Below are positions 17,077 to 25,175 of a stretch of 64,000 bases of DNA, piece by piece. Position numbers and translations under genes: made by a program. The notes beneath the pieces are model-generated. The model ran no database searches. It was given only the letters and a program-made list of their open reading frames with translations, and was not told the DNA's origin. This DNA is from Streptomyces smaragdinus (GTDB taxonomy: Bacteria; Actinomycetota; Actinomycetes; Streptomycetales; Streptomycetaceae), in NCBI RefSeq assembly GCF_009604385.1, contig NZ_WEGJ01000001.1, forward strand, positions 1-64,000. Reading direction: 5' to 3'. Each line of letters begins with the position of its first letter. The first letter of the stretch is position 1.

Positions 17077-19113
17077 ATGCGGAGAAGACTTCGCACATCG
17101 GCAGTGGTCGCCTGCGTGACGGCGGCCGCACTCATCCCCGCGGCACCGTCGTGGGCACAGGAAACGACACCGCCGACGATCAACGCGGCGACGCTGTCGC
17201 CCTCTGCGCCGACCGGCCAGAACAACTGGTACACCGGCTCGGTGACCCTGAACATGTCGGCGACCGACGACGTCGGCATCGCCAAGTTCCAGTACTCACT
17301 CAACGGCGGCACCGCCTACATCGACGTGCCCGTCGAGGAGGCACCGGCGTCGGCCACGGCATCGGCGGTGATCACGCAGGAAGGCAACACCAGCGTCCGG
17401 TACCGCGCGGTCGACACCTCCGGAAACATCGCGGCGGCCCGCTCGATCTCGGTCCGGATCGACACGCGCGCGCCGGCTGCATCGTACCCGGCGATCACCG
17501 ACGGTCACGTCGGTCACGCCGCCACACTGATCCCGACGCGCACGGACCCCGCCCCCGGCTCGGGCGGAGTGGCTGTGCTGAACATGTACCTCGACGGCAG
17601 GCTGGTCCCGCCGTTGCCGGTGCAGACCTCCGACCTGTCGCTCGGCGTGCACACGCTCGCGGTACATCTCTCCGACGCTGCTTCCAGCAGCGCGAAGTAC
17701 ACGCAGACGTTCATCGTGACGACATCGTTCGCGGACGTCGGCACGCTGATCGCCCGGTTCGTGACCGCCGGCAGCGTCCCGGCGGAGGCCGGCGCGGCGC
17801 TCCAAGCCAAGCTCGACCAGGCGAAGGCGCTCGCCGACGCAGGTTCGGCCAAGCACGCGAGCCAGGTCCTGAACGAGTTCGTCTCGATCGCCGGCGACCG
17901 GATCGCACCCGGCTCGGCCCGCAGCACACTCGTGGGCGATGCGCGTTACCTGATCGACCAGCTCAACGGCCAGCTCGCGCCGGAGCCCGCGACGGGCCTG
18001 GAGTCCGAGCCCGCGGAGGGCCCGAAGTTCATCCCGGACCCGGTGCTCGCCCCGCTCCCGCACAATCCGGACGCCGACTACAACGTCCTGGTCTTCGCCA
18101 AGACGACGGGCTTCCGGCACGACCACATCCCGCACACCGTGGCCGCGATCCAGAAGCTCGGCATCGAGCACAACTTCAACGTCGACGTCTACGACCCGCA
18201 GCTCCCGACCGTCACACTGCCCACGAGCCCGTTCCTGAGCCTCGACACGCTCAAGCAGTACGACACGATCGTCTTCGAGTCCAACGTCGGGCACCCGGGC
18301 CCGCTCAATGCGATCACCGAGCAGCCGAACTTCGAGGCCTACATGAAGCAGGGCGGCGGCTGGGTCGGCATCCACGGTGCCGCCGACTCGTTCGAGATCG
18401 GCACCTGGCCGTGGTACGGCAACCTCGCCGGTGGGTTCTTCACCAACCATCCGAACGGCCAGAACGGCTTCGGCCAGTGCGGCAGCTGCATCCACACCGA
18501 GGTGGTGACCGAGGACAACACGCACCCGGCGACCGCGCATCTCCCTGACCGGTGGATGACGGTCGATGAGCTCTACAACTTCGACCGCAACATGCGGGCC
18601 GACGTGCACACGCTGCTGAGCCTCAACGAAGACAGCTACCAGCGCAGCCTCAACAGCGGCAACGCGGCCACCAACCCGCTGCGGCTGATGAACGGCGACC
18701 ACCCGATCGCGTGGTGCCAGAACTGGGACGGTGGCAAGGCGTTCTCGAACATCCTGGGTCACTTCCGGACGCAGTACTACGACGACTCGTTCATGCAGAT
18801 CATCCTCGGCGGGATCGAGACGACCGCCGACCGCACGGGCGCCAACTGCTCGTCCTACCGCGAGACCAGCCTGCTGATCGAGGCTGACCGAGCGGCCGGG
18901 CTGCTGACCGCGGACGCCGCGGACGCCGCCGATACCGCCCTGGGCATCGCGCGGGACAGCTACCTGGCAACCAACTACACCACCGCTATCCCGGCGCTGA
19001 ACTCGATCGTCGACCTGGCGAACGACGAGGCCTCCGGCAACGCTGCTGCGCGATCCGAGCTCGCACGGCAGGCACGTGAGCTGCGGGAGTGGATGCAGAA
19101 CCTCAACCGCTGA
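17077..19113 (+). CDS. secreted ThuA-domain protein with Ig-like and FIMAH domains
   Basis: A 678-residue exported protein 39 bases after the ThuA-dehydrogenase gene, so likely co-transcribed. It has a signal peptide (to about residue 27); an Ig-like/OmpL47-type domain (WYTGSVTLNMSATDDVGIAK, FQYSLNGG); a FIMAH-like helical domain (about 215-305); a ThuA domain (about 335-590) with VFAKTTGFRHDHIP, GGWVGIHGAAD and HPIAWCQNWDGGKAFSN; and a second FIMAH-like segment at the C-terminus. ThuA proteins take part in sugar (trehalose, keto-sugar) metabolism; the reaction here is unproven. Start ATG 17077 follows GGAGAG. Confidence 0.85.
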   Translation: MRRRLRTSAVVACVTAAALIPAAPSWAQETTPPTINAATLSPSAPTGQNNWYTGSVTLNMSATDDVGIAKFQYSLNGGTAYIDVPVEEAPASATASAVITQEGNTSVRYRAVDTSGNIAAARSISVRIDTRAPAASYPAITDGHVGHAATLIPTRTDPAPGSGGVAVLNMYLDGRLVPPLPVQTSDLSLGVHTLAVHLSDAASSSAKYTQTFIVTTSFADVGTLIARFVTAGSVPAEAGAALQAKLDQAKALADAGSAKHASQVLNEFVSIAGDRIAPGSARSTLVGDARYLIDQLNGQLAPEPATGLESEPAEGPKFIPDPVLAPLPHNPDADYNVLVFAKTTGFRHDHIPHTVAAIQKLGIEHNFNVDVYDPQLPTVTLPTSPFLSLDTLKQYDTIVFESNVGHPGPLNAITEQPNFEAYMKQGGGWVGIHGAADSFEIGTWPWYGNLAGGFFTNHPNGQNGFGQCGSCIHTEVVTEDNTHPATAHLPDRWMTVDELYNFDRNMRADVHTLLSLNEDSYQRSLNSGNAATNPLRLMNGDHPIAWCQNWDGGKAFSNILGHFRTQYYDDSFMQIILGGIETTADRTGANCSSYRETSLLIEADRAAGLLTADAADAADTALGIARDSYLATNYTTAIPALNSIVDLANDEASGNAAARSELARQARELREWMQNLNR

Positions 19114-19121
19114 TCCGTTCA

Positions 19122-19156
19122 CGCGGTGGGAGCGGTGGATCGCCGCTCCCACCGCG
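19122..19156 (+). terminator. strong hairpin terminator
   Basis: A perfect 14-bp stem (CGCGGTGGGAGCGG with its complement) and a 7-base loop begin 9 bases after the stop of the ThuA gene. There is no T run, which is usual for actinomycete terminators. Confidence 0.8.
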
Positions 19157-19389
19157 CTGACGCTGGAGTGCACCATCATCGCGGATGTGTGCACGACCTT
19201 CTCATGATCACCGACGAAACATCGGCTGGTGCCGCAGTGCCGGCAGGGCGATTACCGAGGCCGATCGCGAGATCGTGATGAGCCGGCCAAATGAAATGAA
19301 AGAACGCGTTCCGCGACGCGGAGAACGGATGCGTCCGTGATCGGAGGGGGAAGATGACGGTGACCCGTGGCGGGAGCTTCAGGCGGCCG

Positions 19390-19757
19390 AAGCAGGGCGC
19401 CGGCGAGCGACTCCGCGATGGTGCAGGACGGCCAGCGTCCGTCACCTTTCCTATACGATCGGGGTGGTCGTCGGCCTGCAGCAGCGTTGCGGCCGACGTC
19501 AACAGGTTCGCGAAGAGTCTGGAAGAAACCTCGCGTCACGACGGGCGACGAAGCGACGATCGCACGGGGCCGTGGGGCCATGACGGGCGGAGCGCCGCCG
19601 GGAAGACCTCGCGGCCGGCTGTGTGACACGCTGCTCGGACAGCCGGAGGGCCTCCCGAAACTCGGCTATTACGTATGTCGATGCGACAGTCGGTGACTTG
19701 GGGGTTGTTGGGGCCGGTCGGCTGTGTCGGGCCGGAAGCGGCGGACGAATGGTGTAG
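19390..19757 (+). pseudogene. GntR regulator remnant, internally deleted
   Basis: The promoter block CCTATACGAT, the leader (GTCAACAGGTTC) and early coding sequence (GCGCCGCCGGGAAGA, CTCGCGGCCGGCT, CACGCTGCTCGGACAG) match the intact GntR gene at 10.5-10.8 kb. The match breaks at about 19650. After an unrelated ~90 bases, only the last codons and stop region of the GntR gene return at about 19745. Frame is lost throughout, so no regulator is made from this copy. The unrelated 19157-19364 holds no gene I can support. Confidence 0.7.
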
Positions 19758-19842
19758 AGGCTTGACGGGCGGGCTGGCCCGAGGAATGCTGATGCAATCG
19801 GATCGGATCCGCCTCACCCGCCCCAGATGCGAGGAGAAGTAG

Positions 19843-20412
19843 GTGTCCAGAGCGCTGCTTCTGACCGGCGACGCCGCCGAGGAGCTCGACACCATGTATC
19901 CCTACTATCGCGTACAGGAGGGCGGCTGGGACGTTGACGTGTCGTCACGGACGATGCGTGACGTTCAGCTGGTCATCCACGAGTTCGACCCCGACTCCGA
20001 CGCCTACGTGGAGAAGAACGGCCGAAAGCTGCCCGTCGACGTGCCCTGGGCCGAAGTCGACGTCGAACGCTACGACGCCCTCATCATTCCCGGGGGACGC
20101 GCCCCCGAGTGGATCCGGACCGACGCCGACGTCAGGCGCATCACCGAACACTTCTTCGCGCACAGCCTCCCGATCGCGCTGGTATGCCACGGCGCACAGG
20201 TACCGGCCGTATACGGGCTGCTCAAGGGCCGAAAAACGGCGTGCTTTCCCCCCATCACCGGAGACATGGAAAACGCCGGCGCGACAGTCGTCGACGCTCC
20301 CGACGTCGTGGACGGCAACCTCGTCTCCTGCCGCGGATGGCCCGACATGCCACAGTTCGGCAGGGCGATGATGGAAGTCTTCTCCAAGTCCGTCAACTCC
20401 ACACCGGCATGA
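19843..20412 (+). CDS. DJ-1/PfpI family protein, copy 2
   Basis: A 189-residue twin of the gene at 11506. It has the same nucleophile elbow LVCHGAQVPA, the same GTG start with GAGGAGA upstream, and differs only in one silent base and SVNSTPA instead of SIDSTPA at the C-terminus. Its regulator is gone and it now lies 19 bases ahead of an alpha/beta hydrolase gene, which it may be co-transcribed with. Near-identity at synonymous sites, set against the diverged flanking repeat, points to recent copying or gene conversion. Confidence 0.85.
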   Translation: MSRALLLTGDAAEELDTMYPYYRVQEGGWDVDVSSRTMRDVQLVIHEFDPDSDAYVEKNGRKLPVDVPWAEVDVERYDALIIPGGRAPEWIRTDADVRRITEHFFAHSLPIALVCHGAQVPAVYGLLKGRKTACFPPITGDMENAGATVVDAPDVVDGNLVSCRGWPDMPQFGRAMMEVFSKSVNSTPA

Positions 20413-20431
20413 GCACCCCTGGCATGTTTCG

Positions 20432-21253
20432 GTGACGGCACTTCGGACCCTCACAGTCGATGGTTCCCCCGTCCACGTCATGGAGAGCGGTGCCGGGCCC
20501 TCGGTGCTGATGCTGCACGGCTCCGGACCCGGTACGACCGGATCCGGAGCCTGGGCAACGACGGCACAGGCACTGGGCACGTCCTGGCACCTGGTGGCTC
20601 CTGACCAGGCGGGGTTCGGCCGTACACCAATCCCGGCGGGCTCCAGGGGCGGGCTCCGGCTGTGGACGGAGCAGGCCGCGGGCCTGATGGATGCTCTCGG
20701 TGTCGAGCACTACACCGTGGTGGGCCACTCCATGGGAGGTGCCGTGGCGCTGGCGTTGGCGGCCGCGCGTCCCCAGCAGGTCACCCGTGTCGTGGCGGTC
20801 TCGACGATGGGCGCCCCCGGGGCGCCGCTGTCCGCCGAGCTCGACGCGGTCTGGGCCGCCCCCGCCGGGCCGCTCGGGGCACGAGACATGTTGAGTCGCC
20901 TCGTCCTCGACCAAGCGCTCGTGACCGAGTCGGCCGTCGCTGCCCGTGCGGCTGCGATGCGAGCGGGGGCGACCGCATTCGCGTCCTTGTTCCCTCCGCC
21001 CAGGGCACGTTGGGCCGACGATCTCACCCTCTCGGCGCAAACGCTGGCAGGGGTCCGCGCGCCCGTGCTGCTCGTCCACGGCGCCGAGGACCGAGTCACC
21101 CCGCTCAGAACGGCAGCCCTGCCTCTGCTCGAACGCCTGGCCGATGCCCGTCTGCACGTGCTCGGCCGATGCGGGCACGTGCCGGCGCTCGAGCACCCGT
21201 ACGACTTCAGGCGACTCCTGTCGTGCTTCCTCAGCCGGGAACGAGGCCACTAA
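20432..21253 (+). CDS. alpha/beta hydrolase
   Basis: A 273-residue hydrolase of the alpha/beta fold, resembling C-C bond (meta-cleavage product) hydrolases and esterases. The oxyanion motif is LHGSGPGTTGSG, the nucleophile serine lies in GHSMGGA, the acid in HGAEDRVTP and the base in CGHVPALEHP. Start GTG 20432 is chosen because homology to the family begins there. It lies close behind the second PfpI gene. No ring-cleavage dioxygenase is nearby, so a dedicated aromatic pathway is not supported and the substrate is open. Confidence 0.82.
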   Translation: MTALRTLTVDGSPVHVMESGAGPSVLMLHGSGPGTTGSGAWATTAQALGTSWHLVAPDQAGFGRTPIPAGSRGGLRLWTEQAAGLMDALGVEHYTVVGHSMGGAVALALAAARPQQVTRVVAVSTMGAPGAPLSAELDAVWAAPAGPLGARDMLSRLVLDQALVTESAVAARAAAMRAGATAFASLFPPPRARWADDLTLSAQTLAGVRAPVLLVHGAEDRVTPLRTAALPLLERLADARLHVLGRCGHVPALEHPYDFRRLLSCFLSRERGH

Positions 21254-21255
21254 TT

Positions 21256-21275
21256 GCTGCGGACAGGTCCGCAGC
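21256..21275 (+). terminator. hairpin after hydrolase gene
   Basis: GCTGCGGACAGGTCCGCAGC is a perfect inverted repeat two bases after the TAA stop. As RNA it would form an 8-bp stem with a 4-base loop. The 21276-21502 interval beyond it shows no supportable gene. Confidence 0.6.
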
Positions 21276-21502
21276 CCGTGCTCAGGCGGATCAGCACGAA
21301 GAAGGCGTGATCCGCGCAGAAGCTAAAGCCCTCCCCGACGCCCGAGCCATGACGTATGTCATCGCTCGACATGTTCGCATCGGCGTCTTCGTGAACAAAA
21401 CCGGACGTAGCCACGCCGATTGTCGGCGTATCCGGCAACTCGGAGTGCTTCGAACGAGAACGCCTCCGTTCGTGAAGAGGAATTTCTTTGACTGGTGTCC
21501 TA

Positions 21503-21688
21503 TCAGGCGGTGGAGAGGGGGTCGGCGTTGAGCCAGTACTCGACCAGCAGTCCGTTCTCAACACGCACGAAGTCGGTGTCGTGGAAGGTGATCACCGATC
21601 CGGCCGCGTCCTGAGAGGCGCCCGGGAACCCGCCGCAGTAGGTGCCCTGCGCTACCCAGCGCACAGCGAACCGGGACGATCAGACGGC
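21503..21688 (-). pseudogene. SnoaL/NTF2-like protein, C-terminal fragment
   Basis: On the minus strand the frame closing at 21503 reads RFAVRWVAQGTYCGGF, then SVITFHDTDFVRVENGLLVE and YWLNADPLSTA, the typical C-terminal half of SnoaL-like (polyketide-cyclase/NTF2 fold) proteins. An in-frame TGA lies directly upstream of RFAV, and the ATG at about 21713 is in another frame. Only ~58 residues of a normal ~130 remain, so I call it a truncated gene. Another NTF2-like protein occurs at 26435. Confidence 0.6.
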
Positions 21689-21773
21689 GGCGGGTGGATG
21701 TGGTGGTGTTCATGGCGGTTCCTCGTCTTTCAACGGTTGGGGTAGAGCTGGGAAGGGTTGGATCGGTGGTGGT

Positions 21774-22115
21774 TCAGTCGCGCTGGAGGCGGTGGTACCG
21801 CACGGCCACGGCGGCGCCCGCGAGGCTGATCAGGGTGGCGAGCGCCGGGTTCAGGTCCTTCGACAGGCTCGGTGCGCGGTCGGGCCCGATCGCCCAGGCC
21901 GCGAGCCCGGTCGCGTAGGACCCTGCGACGGCCGCGGTCCACCAGCGCAGGGCGCGCAGGCGGGCGTCGCGGAACACCGTGACGGTGAGCACGACGACGG
22001 GAACGACGGCGAGCATCGCGAACTGCCCGACGGTCAGCGCGGGGACGGCCCACGCGGAGACGATGACGGACCGCACGCGGGCGGACTGCGCGGGCTGGGC
22101 GGTGAGGGTCGACAT
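21774..22115 (-). CDS. small three-span membrane protein, unknown function
   Basis: A 113-residue protein with an N-terminal tail and three hydrophobic segments: VSAWAVPALTVGQFAMLAVV running into PVVVLTVTVF, WWTAAVAGSYATGLAAWAIG and LATLISLAGAAVAV. It ends in a short basic tail. ATG 22115 follows AAGGACC at a good distance; the frame is open ten residues further upstream without a better start. I do not recognise the family. It lies beside the quinone-oxidoreductase gene but 227 bases away, so no operon is implied. Confidence 0.6.
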   Translation of the reverse strand: MSTLTAQPAQSARVRSVIVSAWAVPALTVGQFAMLAVVPVVVLTVTVFRDARLRALRWWTAAVAGSYATGLAAWAIGPDRAPSLSKDLNPALATLISLAGAAVAVRYHRLQRD

Positions 22116-22342
22116 GGTGAGGTCCTTCTGAGTGGGATGGAACACAGCTTGGTGAGTGAGTGGTCACTTACTTATAGGCCGCGGGAGGGGACGCCAGGCG
22201 CCCCTTCCCTCAGCGGGTGGCGGCGGGTCCGGGTGGCGCGTCGCGCACGCGCCGGGGAGAGCAGGAACCGACGCGGCGCACAGGGGTGAGAGGAGGGCGC
22301 GGGCCGGGTCCGTCGTGGTGTGCGCCGGCTTCCCGGACTTCG

Positions 22343-23374
22343 TCAGGCGTACAGGACGACCTTCCCGGCGACGGTGCCGGACTCGGCCAGGCGCATGGCC
22401 TCGGCAGCCCGGGTGAGGGGTAGTTCGGCGGCAATCTGGGCGGTGATCTCGCCGCGCTGGAGCGCTTCGAACACATTGGTGAGGTCGGCGCGCAGGCAGG
22501 CCCGGAAGCGGCTGCGGCTCAGCGCCCGGCCGGCCCAGACGTTGAAGAAGTAGGCGCGGCGGCGGTTGGGCAGGGCGTTCCACAGCCACACCCGGCCGAG
22601 CAGCTTGAGCACAGGCCACTGCCTGGAGCCCTCGTCGTCCCGGGTGGAGGCGCTGCCGTAGGAGACGAGCGTGCCGCCGGGTGCCAGCAGGCCCCAGGAG
22701 TCGGTGATGCCGCGGCCGCCCACGTGGTCGAAGACCGCGTCCACACCGCGCGGGGCGAGTTCACGGACGCGGGCGGGGATGTTCTCGGTGCGGTAGTCGA
22801 TCGGTGCCACTCCGCGTTCCCGCAGGGCGGCGTGGTGGCGCGCGGAGGCGGTGCCGATCACTCGCGCGCCGGCGGCCTGGGCGAGCTGGACGAGGACCGA
22901 GCCGACTCCCCCGTTGGCGCCGTGCACCAGGACGGTCTGCCCGGTACGGACGCGGGCCTTGCGGTGCAGCATCTGCCACGCCGTGATGCCGTTGATCACC
23001 ACCGTCTCCGCCTGCGCCGCGCCGATCCCGTCCGGGACCGGTACCAGATCGGCGGCGTCGACGACCACGTGACTGGCCCAGCCGCCGGTCTTCAGGAGCG
23101 CGGCCACCCGAGTGCCGACGAGACCCGGCCGGACACCGTCGCCGGTCGTCGTGACGATGCCGACCATGTCGTAACCGGGAACGAACGGGAAGGGCGGCTG
23201 GTCGTAGTAGCGGCCGCGGCGCATCTGCTGCTCGGCGAAGGAGACGCCGGTCGCTTCCATGCGGACGACGACCCGGCCGGGGGCGGCGGCCGGGAGGGGC
23301 CCCTGCCGTACCTGAAGGCCCTCCGGCTCGACCTTGCCCGGCAGTACGACCTCGATCAGTTCTTCAGCGTTCAT
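22343..23374 (-). CDS. zinc-type/quinone oxidoreductase (MDR family)
   Basis: A 343-residue medium-chain reductase of the quinone-oxidoreductase branch, probably an NADPH-dependent reductase of quinones or enones. It shows GYDMVGIVTTTGDGV, the cofactor motif HGANGGVGSVLVQLA and DHVGGRGITDSWG, and lacks the catalytic zinc cysteines of alcohol dehydrogenases. I prefer ATG 23374 (MNAEELIEV) over the ATG 12 bases upstream because GGAGG is 6 bases before it. It lies divergent to a TetR gene across a 191-base region with repeated motifs, so it is the likely target of that regulator. Confidence 0.85.
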   Translation of the reverse strand: MNAEELIEVVLPGKVEPEGLQVRQGPLPAAAPGRVVVRMEATGVSFAEQQMRRGRYYDQPPFPFVPGYDMVGIVTTTGDGVRPGLVGTRVAALLKTGGWASHVVVDAADLVPVPDGIGAAQAETVVINGITAWQMLHRKARVRTGQTVLVHGANGGVGSVLVQLAQAAGARVIGTASARHHAALRERGVAPIDYRTENIPARVRELAPRGVDAVFDHVGGRGITDSWGLLAPGGTLVSYGSASTRDDEGSRQWPVLKLLGRVWLWNALPNRRRAYFFNVWAGRALSRSRFRACLRADLTNVFEALQRGEITAQIAAELPLTRAAEAMRLAESGTVAGKVVLYA

Positions 23375-23417
23375 GACGGCCTCCATCGACTTCCCACCAG
23401 CGTAGTTAGCATCTAGT

Positions 23418-23485
23418 GCGTTCGTTAGAAGTTATAACTCACACTTCGAGTGACAGTCAAACGCGTTCGTAATAGGCTCTAACTC
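23418..23485. promoter_or_regulatory. direct-repeat operator candidate (TetR / MDR)
   Basis: GCGTTCGT-N9-TAACTC occurs twice in the divergent intergenic region, at 23418-23440 and 23463-23485, 45 bases apart. The first also contains the palindrome AGTTATAACT (23430-23439). Position between the MDR and TetR genes suggests these are the regulator's sites or promoter elements; this is inferred. Confidence 0.45.
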
Positions 23486-23565
23486 GAAGCATGCGCCCAG
23501 AGCACACTCCAAGCAGCCGACCCGGCCCCCGGAGCCGGTGACCGAACACGAAAAGGGACAAACAC

Positions 23566-24219
23566 ATGACCAGCGCGGCCAAGGAGACCCCACGCGAGCG
23601 CTACCGGGCCCAGCTCCGGGCCGAAGTCAAGGAGTGCGCCTGGGAGCAGATCGCCGCCGCAGGCGCTCCAGGCCTGTCCCTGAACGCCATCGCCAAGCAG
23701 ATGGGCATGAGCGGCCCCGCGCTCTACCGGTACTTCGCCAGCCGCGACGAGCTGATCACCGAACTGATCCGCGACGCCTACCGCAGCCTCGCCGACACAT
23801 TGCGCACCGCCGCCGCCTCGGGCGCGGACCTAGCGGGACTGGGACACGCGCTGCGCACCTGGGCACTGGACAACCCCCAGCGCTACTTCCTCGTCTACGG
23901 CACACCGGTCCCCGGCTATCACGCACCCGACGACGTCACCGTCACCGCCTCACAGATCATGGACGTACTCCTCGACGCCGCCCCGTCGAGCAGCGCCGCC
24001 GCACCCTCCGCGCACGAGGACCGTCTCGACGCCCACCTCGCCGCGCACCGCCAGTGGGCGGCCGGCCATCCGGCACCCCCGGCCGACCTGCGCCGCGCCC
24101 TGCTCTTCTGGACCCGCCTGCACGGCGTCCTCTCCCTGGAGCTGGCAGGCCACTTCACCGGCATGGGACTCGACCCGGCCGAGCTGTACGACAGCGAACT
24201 GCGCCACCTGACCCGGTGA
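23566..24219 (+). CDS. TetR-family regulator
   Basis: A 217-residue repressor. The helix-turn-helix occupies roughly residues 30-75 (GLSLNAIAKQMGMSGPALYR, YFASRDELI), with a WHG-type C-terminal ligand domain (WALDNPQRYFLVYGTPVPGY) as in the TetR_C_13 group. It lies divergent to the quinone oxidoreductase and most likely controls it and itself in response to an electrophile. Start ATG 23566 follows AAAGGGAC. Confidence 0.85.
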   Translation: MTSAAKETPRERYRAQLRAEVKECAWEQIAAAGAPGLSLNAIAKQMGMSGPALYRYFASRDELITELIRDAYRSLADTLRTAAASGADLAGLGHALRTWALDNPQRYFLVYGTPVPGYHAPDDVTVTASQIMDVLLDAAPSSSAAAPSAHEDRLDAHLAAHRQWAAGHPAPPADLRRALLFWTRLHGVLSLELAGHFTGMGLDPAELYDSELRHLTR

Positions 24220-24553
24220 CCCCCTGGCAAGCGCCCCGCCCCCTGCCGCCCGCAAACACGCAGGCCAACGACCACCACGGCACAGCGCCCCTGCACCCGT
24301 ACACGCCCTGCCTTCTGGCCTCCGGCTCATACCCCCGCCCGGTCCGCGCCGGCGTCGCAGGGCGCGCCCCACGTTCCCGCAGCCGGGCCGCAATAGGGTC
24401 GCTCGCCTGCAGCCGGGGCTGCGGGCTGCCCGGCAGGCTGGGTCGGCCCCGGCGTTCCGTACGCGGTTCAGGGCCCGCCGGGCGCGGAGTTTCGGGTCCG
24501 GCGCCGACCGGTGTCCCGCGGATCATCCGGTCCGCCGCACATGTTCAGAGCCG
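24220..24553. other. intergenic, no gene seen
   Basis: 334 bases between convergent TetR and MarR genes. Frames in both directions are proline/arginine-rich without motifs or ribosome sites. I see no clear hairpin terminator, though one would be expected here. Confidence 0.4.
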
Positions 24554-25027
24554 TCACGCCGCGCCCACGACCGCCGGCGTGCGGGTGGCCTCGACCGCGC
24601 GGACGAGGGACGCGAGCTGCTGGTCCTCGGCGGCTTCGGTGAGGGCTTCGCGCAGCGCGGCGTCGTTGGTGGGGCGGGCCTCCTCAAGGAGTTTCAGGCC
24701 CGCCTCGGAGACGTTGGTGTAGATGCCCCGGCGGTCCGTGGGGCACAGGTACCGGGCGAGGAGCCCGCGGTCCTCGAGGCGGGTGACCAAGCGGGTGGTG
24801 GCGCTCTGGCTGAGGACGACGGAGTCTGCGACCTGCTTCATCTGCAGGTGGCCGCCCTCTCCGTCGTGCTGGCGGCTGAGCACGTCGAGCAGGGAGTACT
24901 CACGCGTGCTCAGACCGTGTCCGGTCTGAAGGGCGTGCTCCAGGTGGGACTCGATCCGGCCGTGCAGCCGGGAAAGCGCGCGCCAGCCGTGGGCCGGGGC
25001 GGTGGGTGCGGGTGCGGCGGCGGTCAT
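24554..25027 (-). CDS. MarR-family regulator
   Basis: A 157-residue winged-helix regulator. The DNA-binding core spans about residues 45-110: LSTREYSLLDVLS, MKQVADSVVLSQSATTRLVT and RLEDRGLLARYLCPTDRRG. ATG 25027 is chosen because GGAG lies just upstream, leaving out nine residues of the longer frame. It is divergent to an MFS exporter and an NTF2-aldo/keto reductase gene. Two copies of one 11-base motif lie in the intergenic region, so autoregulation and control of the exporter are likely. Confidence 0.85.
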   Translation of the reverse strand: MTAAAPAPTAPAHGWRALSRLHGRIESHLEHALQTGHGLSTREYSLLDVLSRQHDGEGGHLQMKQVADSVVLSQSATTRLVTRLEDRGLLARYLCPTDRRGIYTNVSEAGLKLLEEARPTNDAALREALTEAAEDQQLASLVRAVEATRTPAVVGAA

Positions 25028-25055
25028 CCAGGCTCCTTCGTCGGGCCATCCCACT

Positions 25056-25129
25056 CAATAATTGCACACGAGGACTATTGCGTGTCACGGTTAACGCCAC
25101 TTGCCTTTATCCAGCGTCTGCAATTATTG
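25056..25129. promoter_or_regulatory. paired MarR operator candidates
   Basis: CAATAATTGCA at 25056-25066 and its exact reverse complement TGCAATTATTG at 25119-25129 lie one near each divergent gene. The core CAATAATTG is itself nearly palindromic, as MarR sites usually are, and these AT-rich blocks stand out in >70% GC DNA. Confidence 0.6.
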
Positions 25130-25175
25130 TCTTGTGACGTCACCACCACACGCAATCATCTGGAAGGTCTCCCCC

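Larger units (their letters stand above)
19365..20420 (+). repeat. long direct repeat, copy 2 (partly deleted)
   Basis: The second copy of the 10480-12087 block. It keeps the GntR promoter/leader and the first ~40 codons in diverged form, loses about 680 bases of GntR sequence, resumes at the GntR stop region (AATGGTGTAGAGGCTTGACG) and then holds the complete PfpI gene with only three changes. Between the copies lie the ROK remnant and the two ThuA genes. Confidence 0.8.

Noticed and set aside
11400..20420. Composite transposon bounded by the GntR-PfpI repeats
   Set aside because: The repeats hold no transposase or inverted ends and are unevenly diverged; a duplication or conversion history is enough.
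20432..21253. Meta-cleavage (MhpC/BphD) aromatic pathway gene
   Set aside because: No ring-cleaving dioxygenase or hydratase/aldolase partners in the window, so only the hydrolase fold is claimed.
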